Made by a program: the position numbers and the translations under genes | Assembly (NCBI GenBank): GCA_016870135.1 | Contig: VGCF01000002.1 | Coordinates: 1 to 30,896 of the forward strand | Source of the DNA: Alphaproteobacteria bacterium | GTDB taxonomy: Bacteria > Pseudomonadota > Alphaproteobacteria > Holosporales > Holosporaceae | Direction of reading: 5' to 3' | Length of the DNA: 30,896 nt | Notes under the pieces: model-generated | Told to the model about the DNA's origin: nothing | Database searches by the model: none | The model's input: the letters and a program-made list of their open reading frames with translations, nothing else | Shown here: positions 8,329-16,680 of the stretch, piece after piece | Numbering within the stretch: the first letter of the stretch is position 1 | How the letters are laid out: every line of letters starts with the position of its first letter

Positions 8329-8641
8329 AGGTATGATGGTCTTTTTTTGAAAAAATACTCTGTCAAAGGGTAAATACCAAGTGTTTTGAATCAAGTGTTC
8401 CGAACCTGTTACAACTTTTTTCGATTTTAAAACGCCTAATCTGGAGAATAGATCAGAATAGGGGGGGTAATCCCTCTAAATGCGCCTCACCCCTTACCAG
8501 GATCCTTAAAGTAAAATGTCGCCTCTGCATCGTGGCACCAGATTGTTTTATCCACTTTTTAAATAAAGGGACGATGCGAAGGGGGGGGGTGATCGCTTGG
8601 AAAGAATATCAAGCAATCACGTTGTACTCTGATACGATCAA

Positions 8642-9907
8642 TTACTTTTTTAAAGTTTTTGGAATAAAGGGTATCAAGAAAAATGCAACACTGATAATCA
8701 CTGCAATAGCAATAAAGGCAGGCTCCATTCTGTCATAATGGCTAATGATCGGCGCAACAATCGCAACGTTGCTAAAAACGATGGACAGGCCTGATGTAAA
8801 AAAGAATATCCCAAATCCAGTACCGTACAGATGGTTGGGCATTTTTGTCGACAACCATCCCATCAATGAGCCGTGAACGGCGTACTGTAATCCATAAAAT
8901 ATGGTTCCAAAATACATATATTCTGGTGAAGATCCCTTTGAAAAAATCAGTAAAGAGACGATCATACACAGAAAACCAATGCTGATCACCACACGTCGAT
9001 CAATGCGATCGGATAAAAGACCCAAAGGATATGAAAACAAAGTGCATGATAAGCATTGAAATAATTGAAAAACAGCATTGGATAAAATGCGATTATCTTT
9101 TAAATTTTCACCAAAAAAACAAGCCCCAGAATCCCTGAAACGCGCCATTAAGTGGGTTCCGCTAAATAACCCCAATTTAAACAGGCAGATAATGCCGATG
9201 GTTGCCCAAAATGCTGTGGAAAATTGTTTCATTTCCGAAAAAACAAGAATCCATTCTTCACGAAGGGAGCTGGATCTTGCTTTTATTTTCTCTATTTTAG
9301 GATCTTTGATGCCAAAAAATAAAATAACAACACTTAAAAATGCGCAATATCCAGAAATCCACAATAATTTTGTCACATCAAAAGAGGCATTACCTTTGGC
9401 CAAGTACATGATCAAAAGACCGCCTGCCAAAGACCCCCCCATGCTCCACGTTTTATTCAAGCTATACGCTCGACCAATGATGGATGGAGGCGAAACGTCA
9501 CTGATAAAGGCTTCTCTGGGGCTGGATTGTAATCCATTGCCAACTTTTTCAAAAATCCTGCTGATAATGACCTGTTCAATCAGTGTCGATGGAGCAAGCA
9601 AAAATCGAGCCAGCGCAGAAACCCCATATCCCCACATCAAGAACAATTTGCGTCGTCCAATAAAATCACTGAAAATTCCTGTAACCGATCGCACAATCAA
9701 TGCCAATCCTTCTACAGTTCCTTCCAGTATTCCCGCTTGTAAATCCGTGCTGCCAAACCGTTGCATCATAAAAATAGGCGTGATGGCAAAAGCAATAACA
9801 GAGGATACATTTAGAAAAAAGGCCGCAACGCTGAGAAACCATAACGAAGAGGGGAGTCCTAAAATCGTTCCAGGCGTTTTATTTTCTGATAATGTTCTTG
9901 TAATCAT
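8642..9907 (-). CDS. MFS transporter
   Basis: Twelve-span major facilitator superfamily permease of the inner membrane, 421 residues; the substrate cannot be told. Landmarks are the loop 2-3 motif DFIGRRK (about residues 80-86), the stretch GNGLQSSPREAFISDVSPP between TM4 and TM5 that is typical of one MFS subgroup (usually G-K-G-I-R-x-x-P-R-D-A), and a second copy of the loop motif, SDRIDRR, after TM8. The ATG at 9907 is chosen because AAAGGA lies 9 bases upstream; a TTG at 9916 directly abuts that site and cannot use it. The gene is 235 bp from engB and may have its own promoter. A G9 tract lies about 50 bp past its stop. Confidence 0.9.
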   Translation of the reverse strand: MITRTLSENKTPGTILGLPSSLWFLSVAAFFLNVSSVIAFAITPIFMMQRFGSTDLQAGILEGTVEGLALIVRSVTGIFSDFIGRRKLFLMWGYGVSALARFLLAPSTLIEQVIISRIFEKVGNGLQSSPREAFISDVSPPSIIGRAYSLNKTWSMGGSLAGGLLIMYLAKGNASFDVTKLLWISGYCAFLSVVILFFGIKDPKIEKIKARSSSLREEWILVFSEMKQFSTAFWATIGIICLFKLGLFSGTHLMARFRDSGACFFGENLKDNRILSNAVFQLFQCLSCTLFSYPLGLLSDRIDRRVVISIGFLCMIVSLLIFSKGSSPEYMYFGTIFYGLQYAVHGSLMGWLSTKMPNHLYGTGFGIFFFTSGLSIVFSNVAIVAPIISHYDRMEPAFIAIAVIISVAFFLIPFIPKTLKK

Positions 9908-10142
9908 ATTAAACAATCCTTTGTAGAAAAGAAATCATGGGTTAGAGTAGTGGTAATGTTCGTTTGATACAGCTGTGGATGAACAGTGCACATGGACAAA
10001 AAAGGGTTAACCGTTAAAGGTGATTTTGATTGGAGTGCATTGAAAGTGTGTAAAACACAAAAAACGACACATTGGCAGACACAAATAGAGCCCATGAACA
10101 GAGCGTAAATAAAAAAACTCTGAATCAGAATAAATGTGCTCA

Positions 10143-10754
10143 TCACAGATGGTCTGGGTTTAAGGGCATTTCAGATCTGGGATTAGCCGAAATGCCTAAA
10201 AATTCGCGGATAGATTCCAATCCACGTTTTTCTTTGGCACTGGCAGCAATCCATGGAACTTTTTGAAATTGAATAGAAAAATCTGATGTACGTTGGTTTA
10301 ATAATGAGGGACTGATGGCATCAATTTTGGTAAAAATAACTTCGTAACGACGCCCCAATTTTTGTAAAAATGATAATGCCTCTAAATCAGCTGGCTGTAA
10401 AACATGACGACTGTCGATGAGGATAAAAATTTTCCACAATGGTGCACGCGTTGCCAAATACTCTGGAACCAAATAACTCCAACGTTTTTGCATGTTATGG
10501 GGGACTTTTGCATATCCATAACCAGGCAAATCCACCAACCGTATCCCAGAAGGGCAATGATAAAAATTCAAATTTTGTGTACAACCTGGGGTTTTTGATA
10601 CTCTTGCTAATGATTTTGAACCCATAAGCGCATTTAAAATGGATGACTTTCCCACATTAGATCTGCCCCAAAATGCAACTTCTGGGTGTAAAGCCGGAGG
10701 GAATGCTCTGGGGTGGGGTGCGCTGGTTAAAAAAATACAGGATTTTTGTTTCAT
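10143..10754 (-). CDS. engB: Ribosome biogenesis GTPase EngB (YsxC/YihA)
   Basis: Essential small GTPase that assists assembly of the 50S subunit. The 203-residue protein has all G motifs in order: G1 GRSNVGKSS (30-38), a G2 threonine in KTPGCTQ, G3 DLPGYG (75-80), G4 TKID (142-145) and G5 ASAK. The start at 10754 has AGGAGG about five bases upstream; an in-frame ATG at 10802 lies in the hairpin region and is less likely. It follows yidC in the order seen in many alphaproteobacteria, but an 11-bp-stem hairpin separates them. Confidence 0.95.
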   Translation of the reverse strand: MKQKSCIFLTSAPHPRAFPPALHPEVAFWGRSNVGKSSILNALMGSKSLARVSKTPGCTQNLNFYHCPSGIRLVDLPGYGYAKVPHNMQKRWSYLVPEYLATRAPLWKIFILIDSRHVLQPADLEALSFLQKLGRRYEVIFTKIDAISPSLLNQRTSDFSIQFQKVPWIAASAKEKRGLESIREFLGISANPRSEMPLNPDHL

Positions 10755-10772
10755 CGCCCCTCCTCTAAACAC

Positions 10773-10814
10773 AAAAGAGATGTGCCGGCCACAGTCGACC
10801 AAGACATCTCTTTT
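10773..10814 (-). terminator. Hairpin between yidC and engB
   Basis: AAAAGAGATGT at 10773-10783 is perfectly complementary to ACATCTCTTTT at 10804-10814, with a 20-base loop containing GCCGGC. On the minus strand the stem follows the yidC stop by about 65 bases and comes just before the engB ribosome-binding site; the 3' arm ends in CTTTT. It may be an attenuator or a processing site. The stem is AT-rich, so termination strength is uncertain. Confidence 0.5.
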
Positions 10815-10879
10815 CTTTTATTCGATTTTTTACTAAAACAGACCGACTTACAACAAAATCTTTGAATTTGTCTCATTCA

Positions 10880-12655
10880 TTATACCGATTGATGATACCT
10901 CATCATGAACCATTGTTGGACCATCGTCAAGAAGTTGCTCCACGTCCAATAAATCACCAACCCCACAGGAAAACTCGCCATCATATAGGTAAACACAACA
11001 GGCATGACATAGGTCAACATGATTTTTTGCTGATTATCCGTAATACTGGACGAATTCATCATCTGTTGGACCACCATGGTTAGCCCCATTAAAATGGGCC
11101 AAATTCCGATGTGCAACCACGTAGGTACGATCCATGGAAATAACCCAAACCCAGAAAACAAAGAGGTTGGATCAGGGGCAGACAAATCAGAAATCAGTCC
11201 TAAAAACGAGGCATGGCGCATTTCAATAGAAATGAACAGCACTTTGTACAAGGAAAACAAGATGGGAATCTGCACCAACATGGGCAGGCAACCCGACACA
11301 GGGTTAATCTTTTCTCTTTTATACAAATCAACCATGGCCTGATTAAGACGCATTTTATCATCGGCAAAACGTGTTTTCAGGGCCTGGATTTGGGGTTGCA
11401 ACAGACGCATACGTGACATAGAGCGAAACGATCGCGCAGAGAGAGGAAAAAGTATAATTTTAACGACAATGGTCATGATTAAAATGGCCAGCACAAAATT
11501 CCCCACCAGTTGTTGCAATGATGACAACAGGAAGAACATAGGTTTTGTGATGAAATAAAACCACCCAAAATCAACCGCCATGTCGAAATGATCAATACTC
11601 AGCTTTTTCTCATATTCTTCTAGTAACGAAACCTTTTTTGGACCTAAAAAGAGATGCCAGTTCTCGTACGTGCGATCTTGACCTGGTTCCAGGGCATACA
11701 CTGATGGTGTATCGCTTGTTTTAACCCAGCTGTTTTGTCTCACTTCTACTTTGTAGATTTCCGCGCTCTCAGGACTGGTCCGTTCTGCAGCAAAGCGACC
11801 ATCGGCATGGTTGCTGGGAATAATGGCGGCCAACCAATATTTATCCGTTAGGCCTAACCATCCTTTTACGCCTTGTTTTCCGTTTTGAATAGATCCAGAG
11901 TACGGCAACCAAAGACCTTGACCGTCTTTGATCAAGTCTTTATAAGATTTTTCTTGTAACTTGCCGTCCACCATGCCAACGGCCCCTTCGTGCAGCATCA
12001 TGTTGGTTTTTCCATAACGAATTTTTTGATGACGAGTATTGGAAATCGGTCCTTGTCGGATCAATGCATACAGCGGAGCACCAGGATCAACAGATTCATT
12101 GCTGTGGTTTTCTACCCGCTGTGTCACGGTGATTAAATGCTGATCATCTAGAGACAAGTCTATAAAAAAAGACAAGCCTTTTTTGTTGATCCACGATAAC
12201 GTTACCTTTTGATCAGGCGTTAATGTGGAATGACTGGCCGTCCACAGGGTTTCTGAATCAGGCAAATCCGTCTGCTGTCCAGCAGATTGTGTCCAGCCCA
12301 AACATGCCCCATAGCCTTTTCCATCTTGAGATAAGATTTCAACAGGTGGGCTGTTGGGTTCGGTTGTTTCTTTGTATTCTTTCAATAAGCAATGACGAAT
12401 AATGGCCCCCTTTAAATCCACAGATCCAGATATTTTCTGGTTTTCAAAGGACACCATGGCACCAGAAGGGAGAGCAGATATGCCTTTTGAAGAATCGACG
12501 TGTGCTGAACGGGCAAGATCATTGCCAGATGCTGTGGTCAGGGATGAATAGGATGATTGGTTTACTTTTGGATCGGGTTTTAACCACAGATCAATGCCTA
12601 ACCACACCACAGTGCATGCCAGGAAAACAATAAGAAGGTTTTTTTTGTCTTGCAT
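10880..12655 (-). CDS. yidC: Membrane protein insertase YidC
   Basis: Inserts and folds inner-membrane proteins, alone or with SecYEG. The 591-residue protein has the Gram-negative layout: an N-terminal span (LLIVFLACTVVWLGIDLWL), a large periplasmic beta domain (about residues 50-350) and the conserved C-terminal five-span insertase domain with MVDLYKREKINPVSGCLPMLVQIPILFSLY. The insertase arginine is expected in the first span of that domain (FPLSARSFRSMSRM is nearby). The ATG at 12655 has no evident ribosome-binding site; it lies six bases past the yidD stop, so coupling to yidD translation is likely. A TTG at 12661 is an alternative. Confidence 0.97.
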   Translation of the reverse strand: MQDKKNLLIVFLACTVVWLGIDLWLKPDPKVNQSSYSSLTTASGNDLARSAHVDSSKGISALPSGAMVSFENQKISGSVDLKGAIIRHCLLKEYKETTEPNSPPVEILSQDGKGYGACLGWTQSAGQQTDLPDSETLWTASHSTLTPDQKVTLSWINKKGLSFFIDLSLDDQHLITVTQRVENHSNESVDPGAPLYALIRQGPISNTRHQKIRYGKTNMMLHEGAVGMVDGKLQEKSYKDLIKDGQGLWLPYSGSIQNGKQGVKGWLGLTDKYWLAAIIPSNHADGRFAAERTSPESAEIYKVEVRQNSWVKTSDTPSVYALEPGQDRTYENWHLFLGPKKVSLLEEYEKKLSIDHFDMAVDFGWFYFITKPMFFLLSSLQQLVGNFVLAILIMTIVVKIILFPLSARSFRSMSRMRLLQPQIQALKTRFADDKMRLNQAMVDLYKREKINPVSGCLPMLVQIPILFSLYKVLFISIEMRHASFLGLISDLSAPDPTSLFSGFGLFPWIVPTWLHIGIWPILMGLTMVVQQMMNSSSITDNQQKIMLTYVMPVVFTYMMASFPVGLVIYWTWSNFLTMVQQWFMMRYHQSV

Positions 12656-12661
12656 AAACAA

Positions 12662-12898
12662 TTAACTCGATGAAAAAAGAGAAGAAGGAACAGGGTCGTA
12701 TCCGCATGATCCCCACGGATTACAGCGGACGATGCGCCATAGGATTAAAACCATGGCTGTCATCAGTCCATGGTGGTGAAAAGCGTTGATGGCATAGATA
12801 GAACATGTCGGATAAAATCGACATGAACCAAACATAGAGGGGCGCAGAATACTCTGATACACTACGATGCCTGCAATTAGTATAGGACGCAAAACCAC
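12662..12898 (-). CDS. yidD: Membrane insertion efficiency factor YidD
   Basis: Small membrane-associated protein (DUF37) that supports YidC-dependent insertion. The core is unmistakable: RPILIAGIVVYQSILRP, then GSCRFYPTCSIYAINAFHHH and the ending RIVRCNPWGSCGYDPVP. A usual YidD is about 70-85 residues, which places the start near the GTG at 12898 (78 residues); neither this nor the TTG at 12892 has a clear ribosome-binding site. The frame is open much further, to an ATG at 13336 that overlaps the end of rnpA, giving a possible 224-residue protein with an N-terminal part I do not recognise. Position between rnpA and yidC is standard. Confidence 0.85.
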   Translation of the reverse strand: MVLRPILIAGIVVYQSILRPSMFGSCRFYPTCSIYAINAFHHHGLMTAMVLILWRIVRCNPWGSCGYDPVPSSLFSSS

Positions 12899-13328
12899 AC
12901 GAAGGCATTGGCTGACTCCAAAGGTCCTAATCCCTTGGACTGGCGGGATTGATATCCAAAACCCAAGCAGCCCTGACTCCTTTGTACAAGGCATGGTATC
13001 GGTTTCGCATACCGCACGTTCAGCCGCTGCCCCAGGCGAAGAAATGGAAGAACAGGACCCAGGGCACCCCATCCCCGATGATCTGGCAGAGTAGGGTGCA
13101 AACGGTGCGACAGAGCAGATAAACCTGTAAAACTCCATGCCCCAAATGCAGTGAAAGGTGCACCCTATTGTGCACACGACCTGCATTCCCAACTCTAAAA
13201 GAGATGGTGACTGCAAAATCATGGCGATTCCACAGAACGATGTCTTCAAAATGCAGTCAGATAGTCCACTGAAAGATATATTTAGAAAATGGCCCATATC
13301 CCACACCATGGTCCGCAAAATATCATAC
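12899..13328 (-). other. 430-bp spacer between rnpA and yidD, open in the yidD frame
   Basis: In most bacteria rnpA and yidD touch or overlap. Here about 430 bp separate rnpA from the recognisable YidD core, and the yidD frame is open through all of it from an ATG at 13336 that overlaps the rnpA stop. The deduced stretch is cysteine-rich and partly hydrophobic (ten or more Cys in 146 residues) and matches no family I know. Another minus-strand frame and one plus-strand frame are also open here, which weakens the case for coding. Confidence 0.4.
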
Positions 13329-13700
13329 CTAACCATAGTGCTTTAACACACCTTTCAGATGATGGCACACCGCACAAAAGGGCAATTCTGCCACTGTTGC
13401 CGATCGAACGATGACAATATAAGCCGTTGAAAGCGCAAGGGTTTTGGATTGATGTAAAACCATAAATGCAGCACGCAACCGTCGTTTAATACGATTGCGC
13501 AAAACTGCGCTGCCCAGTTTTTTCTTGACCACAATTCCATACTGCACGCATAACCCAGGATCAAAATCCGTTGTTTTGGACAGAATGCTTTCAGAAAACC
13601 CAATGGTTCGTGCTGCAAAAAAATTATTCGCCAAATAGCGGGATTTTTTGCTCCATGCGGGATGACCTTGGCAAAGGGGTCTGACAGGCGGTAAAGTCAC
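13329..13700 (-). CDS. rnpA: Ribonuclease P protein component
   Basis: Protein subunit of RNase P, which binds the catalytic RNA and the 5' leader of precursor tRNAs. The 123-residue protein has the hallmark basic helix VLRNRIKRRLRAAF (the RNR motif, about residues 67-80) after the strand GIVVKKKLGSAV, at the family's usual size. The start is a GTG at 13700, nine bases past the rpmH stop; no strong ribosome-binding site is seen, so it may be coupled to rpmH. The rpmH-rnpA order is nearly universal. Confidence 0.94.
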   Translation of the reverse strand: MTLPPVRPLCQGHPAWSKKSRYLANNFFAARTIGFSESILSKTTDFDPGLCVQYGIVVKKKLGSAVLRNRIKRRLRAAFMVLHQSKTLALSTAYIVIVRSATVAELPFCAVCHHLKGVLKHYG

Positions 13701-13708
13701 AGGAAAAC

Positions 13709-13843
13709 TTATGCAGAAAGACGTTGACGACCCTTACGACGTCTGTTGGCTAGAACTCTGCGTCCGCCCACTGTGGCGCTTCGTGCTCTGAACCCATGGC
13801 GACGTTTGCGCACTAGGCGACTGGGTTGGTATGTCCGTTTCAT
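13709..13843 (-). CDS. rpmH: 50S ribosomal protein L34
   Basis: L34 of the large subunit, 44 residues. The translation begins MKRTYQPSRLVRKRRHGFRA and ends in the highly basic NRRRKGRQRLSA, an exact fit to the family in length and sequence. An AAGAG lies about seven bases before the ATG. It heads the minus-strand run rpmH-rnpA-yidD-yidC-engB; a promoter is expected in the AT-rich 70 bases upstream, where TTTACA (complement of 13894-13899) is a possible -35. Confidence 0.97.
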   Translation of the reverse strand: MKRTYQPSRLVRKRRHGFRARSATVGGRRVLANRRRKGRQRLSA

Positions 13844-13975
13844 ACTAAACTCTTTGATTCCAATTTTAATAGCTTAGGCATTTTTTACCCCTATGTAAAG
13901 ACTTGACTGGGGAAAGAAACCCAGAAATAAATCCAGACTGAACATGAATCGGTGACACATAGGTGCAGTAAACTG

Positions 13976-14049
13976 TCGGAGTGGCGGGATTTGAACCCAC
14001 GGCCCCCACACCCCCAGCGTGGTGCGCTACCAGGCTGCGCTACACTCCG
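13976..14049 (-). tRNA. tRNA-Pro (anticodon GGG)
   Basis: A complete cloverleaf of 74 bases reads on the minus strand from 14049. The acceptor arms CGGAGTG and CACTCCG pair over 7 bp; the D-arm contains AGCCTGGTAGCGC; the anticodon stem CCACG/TGTGG encloses the loop CTGGGGG with GGG at the anticodon position; the T-arm has GGGTTCAAATCCC. The discriminator is A. The 3' CCA is not encoded (CAG follows), so a CCA-adding enzyme is required. It stands alone between rpmH and rsmA. Confidence 0.95.
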
Positions 14050-14063
14050 TTTACACATTGTAC

Positions 14064-14092
14064 ACATTATCGCACATTACCTGGCCTGTCAA
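14064..14092 (-). promoter_or_regulatory. Promoter of tRNA-Pro
   Basis: On the minus strand a perfect TTGACA (complement of 14087-14092) is followed 17 bases later by TAATGT, or 15 bases later by GATAAT. The -10 lies about 15 bases before the mature tRNA 5' end, as expected for a tRNA promoter. Confidence 0.6.
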
Positions 14093-14145
14093 ATCGCCCC
14101 ACAACAGAGGTATTTTTTATGTGGCCTTCCTTTTGATTTTTAGAC

Positions 14146-14151
14146 TATAAT
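14146..14151 (+). promoter_or_regulatory. Possible -10 box upstream of rsmA
   Basis: A perfect TATAAT lies 60 bases before the rsmA start codon. No good -35 is found at 16-18 bases, so the assignment is weak. Confidence 0.35.
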
Positions 14152-14210
14152 AAGAACGATAGGGGTTGTTTTACGCCTATTTTTAAACCCGTTTCAAGGA
14201 TTTTATTGGC

Positions 14211-15029
14211 ATGCGCGTTCCAGAACTGAAAGAATGGCTACAGCAGTATGACTTACAGCCCACAAAATCTTTTGGACAGCATTTTTTATGCCACGAACCA
14301 ACGTTACAGGCCATTTCCAACTGTATACAGGGAAAAAATGTTCTTGAAATTGGACCGGGACCAGGGTGTTTGACGGAATATTTAATCCAAAATCCTGAAC
14401 GCACCATCACGGTTGTGGAAAAAGATCCTAAGTTTCAACATTTGATTCATGCTCGATTTCCCCAGGTGCGTTGGATAGAAATGGATGCGTTACAATTAAA
14501 TTGGGCTGATTATGCCGGTTTTTTTGTGGCCAGTAATTTGCCGTATAATGTCAGTGTGCCCTTGATGTTGCAGTATACAGAACACGCCCACTTGTTTATC
14601 GGCGCGGTTTTTATGATGCAAAAAGAGGTAGCAGAGCGCGTTAAGGCCCAGACCCGCACCAAAGATTATGGGCGCTTGTCTGTGATGATGCAAACCTATC
14701 TTGATATTTCTTGGGTGATGGATGTGTCACCCAGTGCATTTTGGCCTAAACCTTCGGTTGATTCCGCTGTTTTGTTGATGCGGCCTAAACACCCTTGGCC
14801 TGTTGTTCCTTTTAAAAAGCTCTCGTCGCTGGTGGCACGGGCCTTTTTCAGTCGCCGAAAAATGCTGCACCATAATATTCAACTGTCCGCCGATGTGTGG
14901 GCTGCAAGTGGTATCGATTCTCGTCGCAGGGCCGAAACATTGACGCACCAAGAATTTACCCGTTTGCTAAAAACCATCACAGAGCAAGGACCAAAAGACA
15001 CGGAGGTTTCTGATGTGGAATCGTGTTAA
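14211..15029 (+). CDS. rsmA: 16S rRNA dimethyladenosine transferase
   Basis: RsmA/KsgA dimethylates the two adjacent adenosines in the helix-45 loop of 16S rRNA using S-adenosylmethionine, a late step in 30S maturation. The 272-residue protein shows KSFGQHFL (19-26), the SAM-binding motif NVLEIGPGPGCLTEYL (43-58), the acidic end of strand 2 (VVEKD), and the catalytic NLPY (109-112). The C-terminal helical domain has FFSRRKMLHHN. AAGGA lies about ten bases before the ATG. The last 17 bases overlap the start of ftsY in another frame, an unusual and probably coupling arrangement. Confidence 0.96.
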   Translation: MRVPELKEWLQQYDLQPTKSFGQHFLCHEPTLQAISNCIQGKNVLEIGPGPGCLTEYLIQNPERTITVVEKDPKFQHLIHARFPQVRWIEMDALQLNWADYAGFFVASNLPYNVSVPLMLQYTEHAHLFIGAVFMMQKEVAERVKAQTRTKDYGRLSVMMQTYLDISWVMDVSPSAFWPKPSVDSAVLLMRPKHPWPVVPFKKLSSLVARAFFSRRKMLHHNIQLSADVWAASGIDSRRRAETLTHQEFTRLLKTITEQGPKDTEVSDVESC

Positions 15030-15918
15030 AAATAACCTGAAAAGTGCTCTGTTGCGTACAACCAGCAGTATACAGCAAGGGTGGTCCAGCCTGTTCCACG
15101 CCCAATCATGGCAAGATGTGGATTGGGATGCACTGGAAGAAACCCTGTTGTTGGCCGATGTGGGAATGGATGCCACTGAAAAGCTGTTGGATGCGGTAAA
15201 GTCTTATAAAGGCGATATGGGGCCAGGTATTCGCGCCCATTTAATCCAGCATACCACCACGGTGATGAAACCTTTTGAGGGAACACTACACGCCAGTCCT
15301 GTGGTTCTGTTTGTTGGGGTTAATGGTTCGGGTAAAACCACAACGTTGGGAAAATTGGCGGCATTGTGGGGTGATCAAGATCATCGCATCCATATTATTG
15401 CTGGTGATACATTTAGGGCTGGTGCAACCGATCAGTTGGGTCTGTGGGCCAAGGATTTCCCCATGACGACAGGGCAGGGGGATCCTGCAAGTGTGGTATA
15501 CAAAGGGCTGATGGCTGCCCAAGAAAGAAATGATGATGTGGTCCTGATTGACACGGCTGGGCGATTGCCCAATCAGGTGGGGCTGATGGATCAAATGAAA
15601 AAATTGTACAGTGTCATTCAAAAATTACGCCCCGAACAGGGGTGCCAAGTAGTGTTGACGTTGGATGCAACGGTGGGTCAGCATGCCCTGGTTCAAATTG
15701 AAAATTTTCAAAAATGTGTTCCCGTCACTGGCCTAATCATGAACAAGATGGACGGAACGGCCAAGGGTGGAATTCTGATTCAAGCGTGCCATCGCTATGG
15801 TTTGCCCATTTATGGTCTGGGCGTGGGGGAATCTGTGTCCGATTGGCGTCCTTTTGTCGCATCTGATTATGCCGAGGCTTTATGGTCAATGCCCAAAACC
15901 GATGGTGATGGACTTTGA
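15013..15918 (+). CDS. ftsY: Signal recognition particle receptor FtsY
   Basis: SRP receptor GTPase that docks ribosome-SRP complexes at the membrane for delivery to SecYEG/YidC. At 301 residues it lacks the long acidic A domain of the E. coli protein and consists of the NG core. The helical N domain (LEETLLLADVGMDAT) is followed by the P-loop GVNGSGKTTTLGKLA (102-116), the G2/insertion-box region with DTFRAGATDQL, G3 DTAGRLPNQ, and G4 NKMDGTAKGG (usually TKLDGTAKGG). The ATG at 15013 has GGAGG at good spacing and overlaps rsmA by 17 bases. Confidence 0.96.
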   Translation: MWNRVKNNLKSALLRTTSSIQQGWSSLFHAQSWQDVDWDALEETLLLADVGMDATEKLLDAVKSYKGDMGPGIRAHLIQHTTTVMKPFEGTLHASPVVLFVGVNGSGKTTTLGKLAALWGDQDHRIHIIAGDTFRAGATDQLGLWAKDFPMTTGQGDPASVVYKGLMAAQERNDDVVLIDTAGRLPNQVGLMDQMKKLYSVIQKLRPEQGCQVVLTLDATVGQHALVQIENFQKCVPVTGLIMNKMDGTAKGGILIQACHRYGLPIYGLGVGESVSDWRPFVASDYAEALWSMPKTDGDGL

Positions 15919-15999
15919 TGAGGTGCAAAAAAAAGGGTTTGGGTAGCCTGACCTCGTATGAATGAAAAGAACAGAGAGGGCTAAACGCATTTTGTGATT

Positions 16000-16029
16000 T
16001 TGACCCAAACCATGTAAACTAAACATTAT
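16000..16029 (+). promoter_or_regulatory. Probable promoter of pgsA
   Basis: TTGACC (16000-16005) and CATTAT (16024-16029) are spaced by 18 bases, and the pgsA start codon follows at 16047. Four of six -10 and five of six -35 positions match the sigma-70 consensus. Confidence 0.4.
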
Positions 16030-16046
16030 TTGGATGAGGAGAGCCC

Positions 16047-16607
16047 ATGCACTTGCCAAACGTTTTGACCCTGTTCCGAATGGTTCTGACGCCTGTCATT
16101 TGTTGGGGGCTGTGTTGGCATACACCATCTGGAATTCACTTGGCCACGGCCGTGTTTTTGGTGGCGGCGTTAACGGATTTTGCCGATGGGTATGTGGCTG
16201 AAAAATACAATGCGCGTTCTGTTTTGGGGGCGGCGCTGGATCCTCTGGCCGACAAAGTGTTGATTATCTTGGTGTTGTTTTTTCTGGGTGCCAACGGGCA
16301 TTTATTGGGACCATGGATGTTTTGGCCCTGTGCGTGCATCATTGCCAGAGAAATTCTAGTGTTGGGTTTGCGTAGTGTTGTAGGGGCAGAGCGTGTTCCG
16401 GTCATTGGGGTGGCCAAAGTAAAAACCGTTTTACAAATGGTCAGCGTCGGCCTGTTGATTAACAATCATATTTCTGATCACCAGTACAGTATGTGGCTGA
16501 CCATAATTTTACTGTGGATGAGCGCCATACTGAGCGGAGCCAGCGCCTATGTATACTTAAAAACTAGCATTCAGCACTATTATGCTCGGGGCCAACGATC
16601 ATTGTAA
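16047..16607 (+). CDS. pgsA: CDP-diacylglycerol-glycerol-3-phosphate phosphatidyltransferase
   Basis: PgsA makes phosphatidylglycerophosphate, the first committed step to phosphatidylglycerol and cardiolipin, in the inner membrane. The 186-residue multi-span protein begins with the family's PNVLTLFRM segment and carries the CDP-alcohol phosphotransferase signature at residues 44-69: D44, D47, G48, A51, G61, D65 and D69 are all present. The arginine that normally follows the alanine is replaced by glutamate (E52, codon GAA at 16200-16202). The four metal-binding aspartates are intact, so activity is plausible. GAGGAGAG sits a few bases before the ATG. Phosphatidylserine synthase is the alternative name for this fold, but that gene is recognised elsewhere in the window. 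Confidence 0.92.
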   Translation: MHLPNVLTLFRMVLTPVICWGLCWHTPSGIHLATAVFLVAALTDFADGYVAEKYNARSVLGAALDPLADKVLIILVLFFLGANGHLLGPWMFWPCACIIAREILVLGLRSVVGAERVPVIGVAKVKTVLQMVSVGLLINNHISDHQYSMWLTIILLWMSAILSGASAYVYLKTSIQHYYARGQRSL

Positions 16608-16680
16608 CTCCCTGTGATGACGGATGATTTGCGCCAGTAATCGGCAAAATAATGACAGCATACTGATATGGAGTAAAGAC

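Larger units (their letters stand above)
7646..8641. other. Gene-poor gap of about 1 kb after adk
   Basis: No intact gene is supported here. The stretch holds an inverted repeat (AACGTTGA at 7667-7674 with TCAACGTT at 7705-7712) just after adk, a probable minus-strand gene relic (7694-8292), a perfect 38-bp direct repeat at 8239-8328, and two long G runs (G7 at 8461-8467, G9 at 8581-8589). It looks like decaying DNA between two convergent genes. Confidence 0.6.

Noticed and set aside
9078..9926. Plus-strand open frame of 282 codons
   Set aside because: It is wholly antisense to the well-supported MFS gene and its product lacks any domain, with basic, repetitive composition typical of a shadow frame.
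12867..13094. Plus-strand frame of 75 codons with an acidic end (PGEEMEEQDPGHP)
   Set aside because: It overlaps yidD in antisense, has no ribosome-binding site, and three frames are open here, so coding is not supported.
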